64,000 nt of DNA from Lumbricus terrestris (GCA_949752735.1 OX457041.1:26776705-26840704), one strand, 5' to 3'; counted from the stretch's first letter, positions 11,632-23,241 are shown. The notes: a model not told the origin generated them from the letters alone. Translations and numbers: made by a program.

Positions 11632-14079
11632 CAAGGGCGGATCCAGGAATTTTCGAAGGGGGGGGCCAAAAAAATTTGGGCTGGGGTCGGAAAATTTATC
11701 GTTGATCTTTCGCTGAAAAATCTGATGAACTTTTTTAGTCGTTTTTGGCCGAAACCAGAGTTTAATTTAGCCAGACCTCTGGGGGAATTGAGGTTTCCGG
11801 AGGGGTAGATAATTGACCGTCTGAAGACAATCATGAGGCGCGCAGCGCCGAGAGTGGTAGGGGAGGGGTGTGGGGAGGGGATATGCCCCTCCCCACCAGA
11901 AACTTTTTGAATTTTCACATTGCAATGGTAGCATTTTAAGCTGTAACCTTAACAAAATAGCTGTACTTTTCAGTGCTTATAAGAGTGCCATAAGATCTCA
12001 ATAAATATAGACTTTTCCCAAAAACTTCTTTCCCGAAAACTAGATGTTCTTTTTTAAGTAATCCGCCAGAAATCTTCAAAAAGGTTGTTCAATTCTCCTT
12101 CCCAAAAAACTGCTGACTTTTTTGGTCATCCGTGCGAAATCTTGAAAAATGTGTTTAATTTTTCGTCTAAAAGGAGTTATGACTTTTTAGTCTTCCGTGC
12201 GAAATTTTCCAAAAAAGGTGTTCAATTTAGAATTTTAAAAAACTGATGACTTTTGTAGTCATCCGTGCGATATCTTAAAAAAAGGTGTTTAATTTTTCGT
12301 CTAAAAAGAGTGATGACTTTTTATTCTTCCGTTCGAAATTTTCAAAAAAGGTGTTTAATTTAGCATCCCAAAAAACTGATGACTTGCTGTAGTCATCCCT
12401 GCAAAATCTTAAAAAAGGTGTTCAATTTTTCGTCTAAAAAGAGTTATGACTTTTTAGTCTTACGTGCGAAATTTTCAAAAAGGGTGTTCAATTTAGCATC
12501 CCAAAAAACTGGTGACTTTTGTAGTCATCCGTGCGAAATCTTGAAAAATGTGTTTAATTTTTCGTCTAAAAGGAGTTATGACTTTTTAGTCTTCCGTGCG
12601 AAATTTTCCAAACAAGGTGTTCAATTTAGAATTTTAAAAAACTGATGACTTATGTAGTCATCCGTGCGATGTCTTAAAAAAAGGTGTTTAATTTTTCGTC
12701 TAAAAAGAGTGATGACTTTTTATTCTTCCGTTCGAAATTTTCAAAAAAGGTGTTTAATTTAGCATCCCAAAAAAATGATGACTTGCTGTAGTCATCCCTG
12801 CAAAATCTTAAAAAAGTGTTCAATTTTTCGTCTAAAAAGAGTTATGACTTTTTAGTCTTACGTGCGAAATTTTCAAAAAGGGTGTTCAATTTAGCATCCC
12901 AAAAAACTGGTGACTTTTGTAGTCATCCGTGCGAAATCTTAAAAAAGGTGTTTAATTTTTCGTCTAAAATGAGTGATGACTTTTTAGTCTTCCGTGCGAA
13001 ATTTTTAAAAAAGGTGTTCAATTTAGAATGGATGGATGGATCCGATTTGACCAGGGTCTATGACAACAGAGGCCGTTACCCTGGACAGAAATTTGCTCGG
13101 CATATTACAGCATTAAAGAGCAAGATTCTTGTTTTTTTATTTACAATAAAAAAACTGATGACTTTTGTAGTCATCTGTGCGAAATTTTCCAAAAAGGTGT
13201 TTAATTTCGCATCCCAAAAAACTGATGACTTGCTGTAGTCATCCCTGCGAAATCTTAAAAAAGGTGTTTAATTTTTCGTTTAAAAGGAGTGATGACTTTT
13301 TAAACTTCCGTGCGAAATTTTCAAAAAAAGGTGTTCAATTTAGAATTTAAAAAACTGATGACTTTTGCAGTCATCCGTGCGAAATCTTAAAAAAGGTGTT
13401 AAATTTTTCGTCTAAAAAGAGCAATGACTTTTTATTCTTCCGTGCGAAATTTAAAAAAAGGTGTTCAATTTCGCTTCCCAAAAACTGATGACTTTTTAAG
13501 ACTAGAATAAACAAAATACTTCCCACTACTGAATGAAATGTAGCAAGATATAAATAAAAACAAGGAGTAAACATGTGTTATCATTCACCGCATTTTCTTG
13601 CACATATAGACTAAAATCAAAACTTAACATGTTTCGCCCTGAAATTTGTTTGGCATCTCCTAAAAATAAATTATATCCCAAACACTGTTGTTAGTGTTAA
13701 CTTGATTTGTAATTAATAGTTAGTTGTACTTAGTTATAATTGTGTTTATTGGTGTTAATGTTTTTACAATTTACTACGAATATATACACGAATAACATAC
13801 ATTGCATGCCATAAATCATAGTTGGATACTGTTGAAAGATTGTTTCATTTCGATGCTTTATATAAAGACAATGCAATTGCGTGAGAGACTTAGATTAGAT
13901 TTTAATTACATTTATACATTATTTTTATTATAGGTTTTAATTACATTTATACATTAATTCTCCTGTGCATGACTGACACCCTGAATTTTTTTTCGCCACC
14001 ATGGATGGGGGGCCACGTCCCATGGTGATTTGAAATGGGGGGGCCATGGCCGGATTGGCCCCCCCTGGATCCGCCCCTG
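11632..14079. mobile_element. hAT element with an internal higher-order repeat array, 2448 bp
   Basis: Left end CAAGGGCGGATCCAGGAATT and right end GGCCCCCCCTGGATCCGCCCCTG are inverted repeats. The exact 8-bp target duplication ATAATTGT lies at 11624-11631 and 14080-14087. Most of the interior (12050-13500) is a tandem array described separately. A short unrelated stretch interrupts it at about 13027-13150. 13500-13960 is AT-rich with no long frame. No transposase is visible. The 162-bp MITE at 21695-21856 shares both ends and looks like a deletion derivative. Confidence 0.9.
12050..13500. repeat. Tandem array of ~66-bp hairpin units in a 133/399-bp hierarchy
   Basis: The basic unit has the form GATGACTTTTNNAGTCATCCGTGCGAAAT..TTNAAAAAAGGTGTTNAATTT. 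It contains the inverted repeat GATGACT/AGTCATC. Two variants alternate, one with TTCGTCTAAAA and one with AGNATNCCAAA, giving a 133-bp dimer. Three dimers form a unit of about 399 bp: CGTGCGAAAT of one variant recurs at 12131, 12530 and 12928. Open frames of 88 and 140 codons inside it are repeat artefacts. Confidence 0.85.
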
Positions 14080-14699
14080 ATAATTGTTTACTATTTTCAA
14101 CTGTTAAATTGGCATGTAATGTAATGTAATTGCAACTCATATAATTGCGATGAACGGTCATCACAAGTTATATTACATGAGTTGAATTTAAATGCTTGGC
14201 AGCCATGCAACGCGTCCATAACTTCACACGGATGATCTCACCAGCACCATCTGTCGAATAAAGATGTGATTCGAATTTTTGGAGTGTGATTGCATGGATG
14301 GAGGCAGAATCTCGATGATTCTTTGTTTTTCGTGCCATAAATAATGTTGTTGGCATAACACTATATCACACCACTAAACCCTTCCTTTGAAATAATTACA
14401 CCAGCATAGACTGTATATATATAATTATTTACATATATGGTGCGGATAGTGATGTCAGAAGTTGACAAGATGTTCAAAAGTCTATATTCGCTCTTATTGT
14501 GCTCCTTTCTTCCTCTATGTCTGCAGGGCATATATATGTATATATAATTATATGCTCCTCTGTATATGCTTATACATGTGCAGGTATACGTATTCAGGGC
14601 CGTCAGACGCGTGCATTCTCTCTTATATATCATGCTCGAATACATCCTTGGTTACTCAGCGAAGCGTATCAGTGCATATACATTGTAGTAGTTTAAATA

Positions 14700-15180
14700 C
14701 GTATACATAACCCCAAATTACTTATATATTTTATATATACATATATATACATATATACATAGTGCATATACAATACATATATAAAATATATGTGTCGATC
14801 TCCTTAATTGTAATATATATATTTATGTATATATATATACACACACACAAATATTCGCTTGTGTCTGAAAAATTTGTAATTTATTAGGTCTTGGTTGTTT
14901 TGCGTATATCATTTATTATGATTTATGCAAATGTGTGTCCTGCATGCATGCATGCATGGTCAGCAATTCAGGACCGTCTTGGAAGCAGGGATAAGCTGAT
15001 TCCAGTGCTGAAAAGTCAGCTTATTATAATTATATTCACGTCTATACAGCGATTCATTATAATAATTAACCCAAAAAAAGCAGAACTGGGCTGCTGAACT
15101 CGATATATACAAGAAATTATTATTGTAATTATATATGTATAATTTGTATATATATATATATATATAGGTTGAAATCCTAA
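14700..15180. repeat. AT-rich microsatellite cluster in copy B
   Basis: Several short TA/TATACA runs, for example 14715-14790, 14811-14850 and 15147-15166, lie within the duplicated block. Matching TA runs in copy A (5282-5410) differ in length. Confidence 0.7.
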
Positions 15181-15295
15181 AGCACTATTTTTCATTACTA
15201 AAATAATTGAGTAATTTTGATAAAATGACATCTTAAAAGGGCATACCATTACAATGCCCATGCCATGGACACTTCAAAAAATTATTAATGTAAGT

Positions 15296-17125
15296 GTATT
15301 GAAGTCATAGGCCACTCATATCAGCACTGACAAAGTACAGATGATCATGACAGCTTCAAATGTCATATATATAAGCCTATACCATTGCAATGTGAAAATT
15401 CAAAAAGGTTCTCATGGGGAGGGAACAGGGAGCTTGGACTCGACGTGAAATGGAACAGGCATGCAGCCAATGGAGGATATTACGGAGGAGCGCGTGACGT
15501 GGTCGTACTTTCTCCTATTGCAGACTATATATAGTCGCACCGCAGCGTTGACCATGGACCAACTCCATGGAGTCCATCCAAGAGGCACGCAGGCGCGCCA
15601 GCCAGCAAACTGTTACAGCGCTTTCGAACTGACGAAACCGGCAACTGCCGCTCTAGCGGCCTCAAAAAGTCTGAGGATTTGATGCAGCTTCTGATGAGAC
15701 GCAGCTGCCGAAACCAGTATAGCCTTATACGGTCCACACAACATGGCGCCTCATGGACAGATCCGACTCCAGCAGGGCGCCAAAATAGCGCACAAATGCC
15801 GAGGGCCGTATCAAGGCCCCACATGCAGACACTCAGCCGCAACGACCTCCTCAAACCGCAGGGCCGCCACTGTTTACGTCGTGGTAGGTTATATATGAAG
15901 CAAGACCTATGCATGCATGCATGGCAGGGTCCATGCGGTCGCAGAGACTGCAGGAAGCAACGAGGTCGGACCTGAATCGCTCGACATCAAACTGCCGCCA
16001 TGCATGCACGATCTGCGATTCTGGGTTTCGTAGATGTCACCGCGGCTTAACCGCGGCTTAACCATGCAGGACGGTCTATATAGACAAACGCGAAGACGAA
16101 CGAGCTTCCGGAGACAATCGTCCTTGCAGTGAGGTGCTTGAAGGTGATCGGCTCGAACGGAGCGGTGATCTTCGTTAGTCTGACCGCAGTGGAGGCAATC
16201 ACGACAACGCCACCGTCATTCTGATAATAGATGTCATCGGTCTTTGGGCGCGTTCAAGCAACTGCAGACCGGTCGACCTCAGACGTCGAAGAGAGACATC
16301 GTCAGCGGCCTCGTGCCAGGTCTAAGTGAGCCCAATTCCGCGTCACGTCAACCAACATTGGCCGACAACATCGACCTTGTTGGCATGCAGAGAACTGACA
16401 TTGAGTGTGGCACATCTGACCTGACAAGTCTGATGGAAGACATGAAGTTGCATGGTCGGTCGGATAAGGACGCGACGACGAGCATCGTTGACCGGGACAC
16501 TGAAAGAGGCGACTGATGTTGACGATCCCAAAGCAGGATCAACATCATGGCTGACAGCCGAATGACGTAACGGCGCCTCAATCCCTGCTGCTCGCTGACA
16601 CGATGACGAACTGCACATTCAAGCCCAGGGCCAGTGAAGCGTAACGATGACATTTGCATTCCAACACAGATTGCATCTCTCACGCTAATGGATACTGCAG
16701 GAGTGAGACCGTCGGTTCCCAGGAGGCTATATATAGGTTCCTTTGGTGGAGGGTAACCGGATCGAACCAAGCGTCGGAATATTAGGTCGCTCAGAGCAAG
16801 GCGCAGACTATCCGCACCTCTGAAGTCCTCATCGTCGGAAGTGCCTCTGAGTAGAGAGCTTGAAGGGGAACAAGTGCACATCAAACAAACAAGCAACCCG
16901 AGATCAATCGTTAACCCACCGAGGAATATCGTGCAGACTCAGGTCGTCGTGCATCTCAGTCTCTGTTCCCAGAAAAGGATGTTTGATCGAGGGTATGCAG
17001 AGGGATCGATGGACGCTCGGTACGGGCAGCGGGTTGCTTTAGGCACAGTTCATCCAACGTAACCCGTACATATAGATATGGTTGATATAGAATTAAGCTG
17101 GTCTGTCATCTGAGCATGCATATGA
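15296..17125. other. Unassigned complex sequence, possible LINE remnant
   Basis: This is low-repeat sequence of moderate GC. A 90-codon frame at 16244-16516 (+) contains LADNIDLVGM followed by DLTSLMEDM, which faintly resembles the (F/Y)ADD.D(L/M) and DLT.RL segments of LINE reverse transcriptase. The match is short and the frame does not extend. 16840-16905 carries a SINE-type 3' tail (CTCTGAGTAGAGAGCTTGAAGGGG). Open frames on both strands overlap with no clear winner. No gene is called. Confidence 0.3.
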
Positions 17126-17144
17126 TCCTTGTGGCCGAGTCCTG

Positions 17145-18770
17145 TCCGAACCCTGGTCACTTATCAAACCGCCGAGCCCCGTCCGAACCCTGGTCACTCA
17201 TTGAACCGCCGAGCCCCGTCCGAACCCTGGTCACTTATCGAACCGCGAGCCCCGTCCGAACCCTGGTCGCTTATATCAAACCGCCGAGCCCCGTCCGAAC
17301 CCTGGTCACTCATTGAACCGCCGAGCCCCGTCCGAACCCTGGTCACTCATTGAACCGCCGAGCCCCGTCCGAACCCTGGTCACTTATCGAACCGCGAGCC
17401 CCGTCCGAACCCTGGTCGCTTATCAAACCGCCGAGCCCCGTCCGAACCCTGGTCACTCATTGAACCGCCGAGCCCCGTCCGAACCCTCGTCACTTATCGA
17501 ACCGTCGAGCCCCGCCCGAACCCTGGTCACTCAATGAACCGCCGAGCCCCGTCCGAACCCTGCATGGTCACTTATCGAACCGCGAGCCCCGTCCGAACCC
17601 TGGTCGCTTATCAAACCGCCGAGCCCCGTCCGAACCCTGGTCACTTATCAAACCGCCGAGCCCCGTCCGAACCCTGGTCACTTCAAATCGCCGAGCCCCA
17701 CCCGAATCTTGGTGACTTATCAAACCGGAAAGCCCCGTCCGAATCCTGGTCACTTATCAAACCGCCGAGCCCTGTCCGAACCCTGGTCGCTTATCAAACC
17801 GCCGAGCCCCGTCCGAACCCTGGTCACTTATCAAACCTCCGAGCCCCGTCCGAACCCTGGTCAATTCAAATCGCCGAGCCCCACCCGAATCTTGGTGACT
17901 TATCAAACCGCCGAGCCCCGTCCGAACCCTGGTCACTTATCAAACCGCCGAGCCCTGTCCGAACCCTGGTCACTTATCAAACCGCCGAGCCCTGTCCGAA
18001 CCCTGGTCGCTTATCAAACCGCCGAGATCAGTCCGAACCCTGGTCACTTATCAAACCGCCGAGACCAGTCCGAACCCCTGCATGGTCACTTATCAAACCG
18101 CTGAGCCCTGTCCGAACCCTGGTCACTTATCAAACAGCCGAGCCCCGCCCGAAGCTTGGTCACTTATCAAACCGCCGAGCCCCGTCCGAACCCTGGTCAC
18201 TTATCAAACCGCCGAGCCCCGTCCGAATCTTGGTGACTTATCAAACCGCCGAGCCCCGTCCGAATCTTGGTGACTTATCAAACCGCCGAGCCCCGTCCGA
18301 ACCCTGGTCACTTATCAAACCGCCGAGCCCCGCCCGAAACCTGGTCACTTATCAAACCGCCGAGCCCCGCCCGAAGCCTGGTCACTTATCAAATCGCCGA
18401 GCCCCGTCCGAACCCTGGTCACTTATCAAACCGCCGAGCCCCGCCCGAAACCTGGTCACTTATCAAACCGCCGAGCCCCGCCCGAAGCCTGGTCACTTAT
18501 CAAATCCCCGAGCCCCGTCCGAACCCTGGTCACTTCAAATCGCAGAGCCCCGCCGAATCTTTGTGACTTATCAAACCGCCGAGCCCCGTCCGAACCCTGG
18601 TCACTTATCAAACCGCCGAGCCCTGTCCGAACCCTGGTCACTTATCAAACCGCCGAACCCCGCCCGAACCATGCATGGTCACTTGTCATACCGCTGAGCC
18701 CCGTCCGAACCCTGGTCACTTATCAAACCGGCGAGCCCCGCCCGAACCCTGGTCACTTATATACGGGGGC
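17145..18770. repeat. 37-bp GC-rich minisatellite, about 43 copies
   Basis: The unit is CGCCGAGCCCCGTCCGAACC followed by CTGGTCACTTATCAAAC. Variants change CCCTGGTCAC to TCTTGGTGAC, drop TAT from CTTATCAAA, or start GAACCGC. Because 37 is one more than a multiple of three, every frame reads through all three phases and gives a 37-residue protein repeat. This creates a 387-codon open frame (17534-18697) that is best explained as a by-product. Variant order suggests block duplications of several units. Confidence 0.95.
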
Positions 18771-18785
18771 GCTTGTCTATGTTAA

Positions 18786-19167
18786 AGCCCTAGGTTTTAG
18801 GTTTGGCGGTTTCCCTCGTAGAATGAAGTGACCAACGACTGTGGGCGGTTCAAGTAAGCATCTGTCGGCCAATGGGCGTTGATTTCATTTTGGTTTACAC
18901 ATCTTACAAGCATAGGCTGCTGAATTTAATTATATGCATAGCCTAGGCAACATCGTCCGCTTTGTGGAATGGAGGCGAGGCGCATGGACGGTCGGTCGAT
19001 CGGTGGTAGCCCCACCCTAGGCCCTTCACCCTCCCTCTGGCCCTCTAGCGGTCGGACGGATGGATGGAGATGCATCGCTAGGGCAGACTAGACCCGACAG
19101 GGCATACCCCGTACAGGCCCTACCTCGATCAATTGACCACTTGTATATATATAACCGAGCTGTGCAT
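18786..19167 (+). repeat. Left terminal inverted repeat of the Kolobok-like element
   Basis: Reverse complement of about 24045-24355. It includes an extra segment (about 19046-19115, GCGGTCGGACGGATGG onward) that is missing from the right repeat. Confidence 0.85.
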
Positions 19168-19365
19168 GGGTCGACTAATTTGTGTATACGAAAGCCAGCT
19201 AAGCTGGCTAGAGGTCATACCTGTACTTTTAGAATGTATACAAGTTGTTCCAATTATCCAAATTTAACCCCCCCATACACTCATATTACTATGGAGTTCA
19301 TTGCTATGAAGATACTTACAGGGTTGAGAAACAAGTCTGTAGTTTCTACATGCGATTAGATTGCC

Positions 19366-19462
19366 ATGAACAAATACGAACTTACTATTGTGGTAGATGG
19401 CGATCAAGAGGAAGCCATACGGGCATTTTTTGCTCACAACAACTGGAATTTTGAAAAAATTG
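19366..19462 (+). CDS. Transposon accessory protein, exon 1
   Basis: Starts at ATG 19366 and encodes 32 residues beginning MNKYELTIVVDGDQEEAIRA, plus one base. The exon ends ATTG|GTAATT, a usable splice donor. Joining its last G to AG TTG at 19963 restores the frame (..KI-E-LEPPKKRK..). The intron (19463-19962) contains a TA microsatellite. The gene lies inside the Kolobok-like element, convergent with the transposase. Confidence 0.55.
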
Positions 19463-19481
19463 GTAATTATGAAGACGATGC

Positions 19482-19527
<46 letters not shown>

Positions 19528-19962
19528 TGAAATTGTATAAATTGTTTTGTGTGGTGAACCCTGTACAAGTAGGCCCTATTGTTCTTCAGGTAGCGCTATA
19601 CGTGCGCAAATAAGATTGAACTAAGATTTATAAATATTAAATTAAATTGCATTTATTATCCTTGCAAATATTTAGCTCAAACCATGCTATAGAAATACAT
19701 AGTAATAATAACATCAGCAATGTTAGTATAATGACAACTGATGTGAACAGCAGTAACAGCAGTAATGATAATAAATGGCCAATTAAAAATGTAATTATTA
19801 AAATTACCATGATTATTATTATTACGATATGTAATAAGACAATAAACATATGCATAACCCAGCTAAGCTGTCGTTCAAGTCAAGTCGAAAGAGCTAATTG
19901 TATGTTGATGACATTATAAATATATCTCCAACCAATCGAAACTGCCTTTGTTCCAATTGCAG

Positions 19963-20435
19963 AGTTGGAACCACCAAAGAAAAGAAAATCTTGTATGGAT
20001 GCCGCTTCGAAGGAGGTCTTGGTCGCGTCCAATGGAAATAGTACAGAGTCAGAAATTGAGGCTCAAAACAGTCATGACATTCAAGTGTCAGCTGATCATT
20101 TGCAGCTGCAGGGTGAAAATCATCAATCGGAAGGCGCCTGTCCTCTTTGTTTTCTCTCTCCGTGCGTGGGTTCTGCATCTCCAGGTTGGCTTGGCGGAGG
20201 ACAAGCAGCGCATGCAGCTAACAGTCCAATACGAAGAGTAATTTATGGAAAATATTGGAAGATCATTTGCAACTTGGGTGGGTGGACGAGCCCATTATAT
20301 CTGGCCAAGAAACTAACGGAATCGAACGGTGTACTTCATATGTGGGAAATAATGCCAGATTGCGTAGTGCGAAAAGTGAGATCGTTGTATCCGAATCCAA
20401 CAGGCACGCCTTACATGGGCCACAAGTGGGAGTAA
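19963..20435 (+). CDS. Transposon accessory protein, exon 2 (Cys-rich, ends GHKW)
   Basis: The acceptor is CCAATTGCAG|AG at 19961-19962. The joined product is about 189 residues. It has a basic PPKKRK stretch (residues ~36-41, possible nuclear signal), a low-complexity linker, a Cys cluster C92-x2-C95-x4-C100 that could bind zinc, and a conserved-looking end with IMPDCVVRKVRSLYPNP and YMGHKW. I have seen this C-terminal pattern in unannotated proteins of invertebrate genomes but cannot name the family or its role. It may be an accessory factor of the transposon, or a passenger. The stop TAA is at 20433-20435. Splicing is inferred from sites and frame only. Confidence 0.55.
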
Positions 20436-20649
20436 CATTGATACTTTGGATAATTCGCCGGACTTTGTTTAGACAGAGAGATTTTTATTGTACACTGACT
20501 TTCTGACATAAAGCAGAATTTTATCGATTGTGAGCTGCTTATGTACACCTGTCATAGCCTTGGTAATAGCATTGGTAGTTATTATTAGACCTAAGCTTAT
20601 CCACAAGTTCACAACAGCTATTATTCAATGTAACATAACATTCCCCCAT

Positions 20650-20745
20650 TTTAAATTTATATAGCGCCTCTTCAAGATTCCTACTCAGAGGTGGATTTAA
20701 ACCTGAATTGCCCTCAATTGCTCGGCGCCACACGAAAACCACGTT
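20650..20745 (-). repeat. LINE/SINE 3'-tail fragment
   Basis: AATTTATATAGCGCCTCTTC..CTACTCAGAGG is the reverse complement of the 3' tail shared by the LINE at 5690 and the SINEs (GCGCCTCTGAGTAG...GAAGAGGCG). It lies inside the Kolobok-like element. Confidence 0.6.
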
Positions 20746-21415
20746 ACGGAGGCTAGGTTTTTCATAAGTGCTATGTCAAATCAATTTTGCAATGGCCACA
20801 GTCCCTTGTCCGTTCAATCTTCTTTTTTTCTTGCTTGGATTAGGACCTCGTTGAGGGGGGGTAAGCCACAGATTCATTTTTATACAGATTGGAGCATCTT
20901 GTTACAGATCGGATGCCCTTCGTGGCATCAACCACAGTTTTCCGCTGTGGACCTAGTCTTGGTGATGAACACATGCCCGCTAGGCAGAGGGTCATCAGGC
21001 TTATTTAAATTGAGTCATGTGCTCCCATGTCACAAGGCTGTTATTGGATATTTGCAGCTTTTAGTTGTCAAGCAAAATGCCACTCTTTTTCTACAGTGTG
21101 CCCTACTAGCCTTGCCGCTGTTGGTCCGCGACTGCTTATTCGTCAGATATAACCCTGCTTATTTCGCAGCTGACCTCTATTTCTAGAGGTCGTTCCACTA
21201 TCCGCCACCTGTGGACGCGTGTGATAGCAGTCAGCTCTGCCACACATCAGCTCTGCCACACATCTCTCTGTCCTATGCCAGGCCAAAATCCGGGGAGGTC
21301 AAGCAGAGTAGACAGCAGAATGCTAAGGTGGTTATGTGTAATGACGGTTGATGGTTATGTAGCACTGATATGTTTGATTTTAGTGTATCATACAATATTG
21401 TCACAGCTCTTACGG
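20746..21415. other. Unassigned interior of the Kolobok-like element
   Basis: A 137-codon open frame (20773-21186, +) has no recognisable domain and no sign of conservation that I can see. It separates the two convergent gene units of the element. Confidence 0.4.
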
Positions 21416-23232
21416 TTATTCTACTGTGTAGGGTGCATTGCTTTCATTTGAAAAGCTCTCACTGTCTCCTAATTGGTCGTCATCGGATTCGTCCGAAGAG
21501 ATTTCACTCTGGCAGGTCTCCTTATCTGCAGAAGTTTCTGTCACAGACTCCGATATTGCTTTAGATGCTGACCACACGGCAATGTACAAATTCCAAATGT
21601 TCTCAACAAATACGTAGGTCTTGCGCCGATACACTTTTTTCCCGATTTGGCGACGTGGGTTTTTCGAACGAACAGTCGTGCATATAGACGTGTACAAGGG
21701 CGGATACAGAAATTTTCGAAGGGGGGGCCAAAGTCCCATGGAACTACTTCTTGGGGGGGCCACGTCTACTTTCCGAGCAAAATAGCTGGTCAAAAAAAAG
21801 AAATTTTTGAAATGGGGGGGCCATGGCCGGATTGGCCCCCCCTGGATCCGCCCTTGGACGTGTATGGTCTGTCGACGTGTTCGTTCCAGTCCAAGACAGC
21901 CAGATTGCTCCGCAGCTCGTACATTAAATTCCCGTAGTGTATCCGTTTATCCAGATAGATCAGACAAACGTTATTAAAACTTTCCACATAAAATGTGTCG
22001 TGGCCTTTGACATAATCTTCAGCGTGCTTGTACACTACCAACGACCGAAGAAAGTCCTGGAGCATTGTAATTGCAGCCTCATTTGAAACAATTCGAACTT
22101 CAATCATATGCCCCGGCTCTTTGCAGTGGGAAGTTTCATGGCACTTGCTGTGGTTGTTCTGAAAATGAGGGATGCATGATTCTATGAGCTTACGCAGGGT
22201 TTGGGCATCTCCATTGCAATTGTCCATACACCAATAGACGTGGTTTCGAATGGCAGCACCCTTGTCAGAAAGCTCGGGATGCCATGCTTTTCCAATGTTT
22301 TTTTGTGCTCCTTGCCCAATTTTTTTCACCCCGGCTGTTATAGGACGGGTGCAGTGCCAGCGGTCATTGGAATTCCTGGCTTGCTTCCTCTCACGTAGGC
22401 GCTTGTTGATTGTCATGTTTCGATCATGCACATGATGGGCAACTTTAATGTTGCTGAGATCCAGGCTCTCGTACATCCTGTCGAATCCCACTGCCTCGTG
22501 ACGCTGTGAACAGTTATCATCATTCCCGTTAATGTGTTGAATATCAACGACTTTGTGAGTTTTCAACCCGATAGCAACATGGTCGGTGTGATAACTATTT
22601 CGTCTACAATGATGTCGTGCGTCAGTCATTATAGAGATAGCTCCATCAGGCGACAGTGAAGACTCCTGCGCTCTAGCGCCAAATATAGATTGCTTTCGCA
22701 GGTTCTCAGAAATGGCACTAAATGTAACCATATTCCTCCTGCGGAAAAGGTCTGACAATAGTCCAAACCGACTGAAGTCGCTAAAGCGCTCGTACTGTAT
22801 GGGTGTCATACCAGAGGCCAGGTAGCTCAACATCACTCGGTGGTTGACTTCAAATTCCTTCCGCTCGCTGTCTATTGTGGATGAGGAACTCCACTGAAGG
22901 GAGTGTTTTTTCGCACACTCCATATCCACCGACAGCACATGACCACTGTGTGTCCATGACTTCACTGAATACGGCGTCACACATGTGGATGAATGTTGTG
23001 AGATTGTGTCGATCAACTGGGCAATGCTGGAGCACTGCCCAACAAAATTCTCATGTGCAGTCTCCAAAGCTGTTGCTGGAGCTGCTGATATTGCTGCTGT
23101 GACAGATGCTGGATCAGTCAGTGAAGTTGATTCACTTACTTCTTCCGTGACTGAAGACATCGTGAGTGTCTGCTGCGGATGTTGAGTTGCAGAAGAGAGC
23201 TTATTGGTGTCAACATCCATTATGACTTTCAC
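21416..23232 (-). pseudogene. Kolobok-like DDE transposase, broken by a MITE
   Basis: The start is ATG 23232 (a second ATG is at 23220). The frame runs 459 codons to the 8-bp target site of the MITE at 21695-21856. The candidate catalytic acids are D204 (ISIMTDARHH), D270 (HHVHDRNMTINK) and E417 (FYVESFNN, followed by LDKRIHY). A Cys/His-rich segment lies between (C353, C364, H365, H369, C370). This D-D-E layout with HDRN and VESFNN is typical of a widespread invertebrate transposase group that I place with Kolobok. Beyond the MITE the C-terminal part continues (KNPRRQIGKKVY..) in a different frame to a stop at 21416. The 170-bp gain (162 + 8) is not a multiple of three, so the insertion both interrupts and shifts the frame. 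Apart from that the ORF is intact. Confidence 0.8.
21695..21856. mobile_element. hAT MITE, 162 bp, inside the transposase
   Basis: Left CAAGGGCGGATACAGAAATT, right CCCCCTGGATCCGCCCTTG, with an exact 8-bp repeat GACGTGTA at 21687-21694 and 21857-21864. Its ends match the 2448-bp element at 11632-14079. Only about 160 bp of terminal sequence is kept. Confidence 0.92.
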
Positions 23233-23241
23233 CAGAACTTC

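Larger units (their letters stand above)
8620..15295 (+). repeat. Segmental duplication, copy B
   Basis: Direct copy of 2580-6225. The alignment is interrupted by three hAT insertions (9307-10302, 11010-11283, 11632-14079) that account for about 3.7 kb of its extra length. With those removed, the remaining sequence follows copy A closely. Copy A still shows the single uninterrupted target ATTATTAC at 3268-3275, where copy B has the first hAT element flanked by two copies of that octamer. Confidence 0.85.

Noticed and set aside
16244..16516. LINE reverse transcriptase at LADNIDLVGM
   Set aside because: Only one short motif resembles the catalytic region, and neighbouring blocks expected for the enzyme are not found. 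It is kept only as a low-confidence remark.
17534..18697. 387-codon frame of Pro/Ser/Arg-rich 37-residue repeats
   Set aside because: The 37-bp unit cycles through all frames and also leaves minus-strand frames open. There is no flanking non-repeat coding sequence or plausible start context.
17145..18770. CRISPR-like appearance of regularly spaced ~37-bp repeats
   Set aside because: There are no variable spacers: units are head-to-tail with the same sequence throughout. No cas genes are present and the genome is clearly eukaryotic.
20773..21186. 137-codon frame inside the Kolobok-like element
   Set aside because: There is no domain or Cys/His pattern, and it is hydrophobic and Leu/Phe-rich by composition. 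It has no link to the spliced gene upstream.
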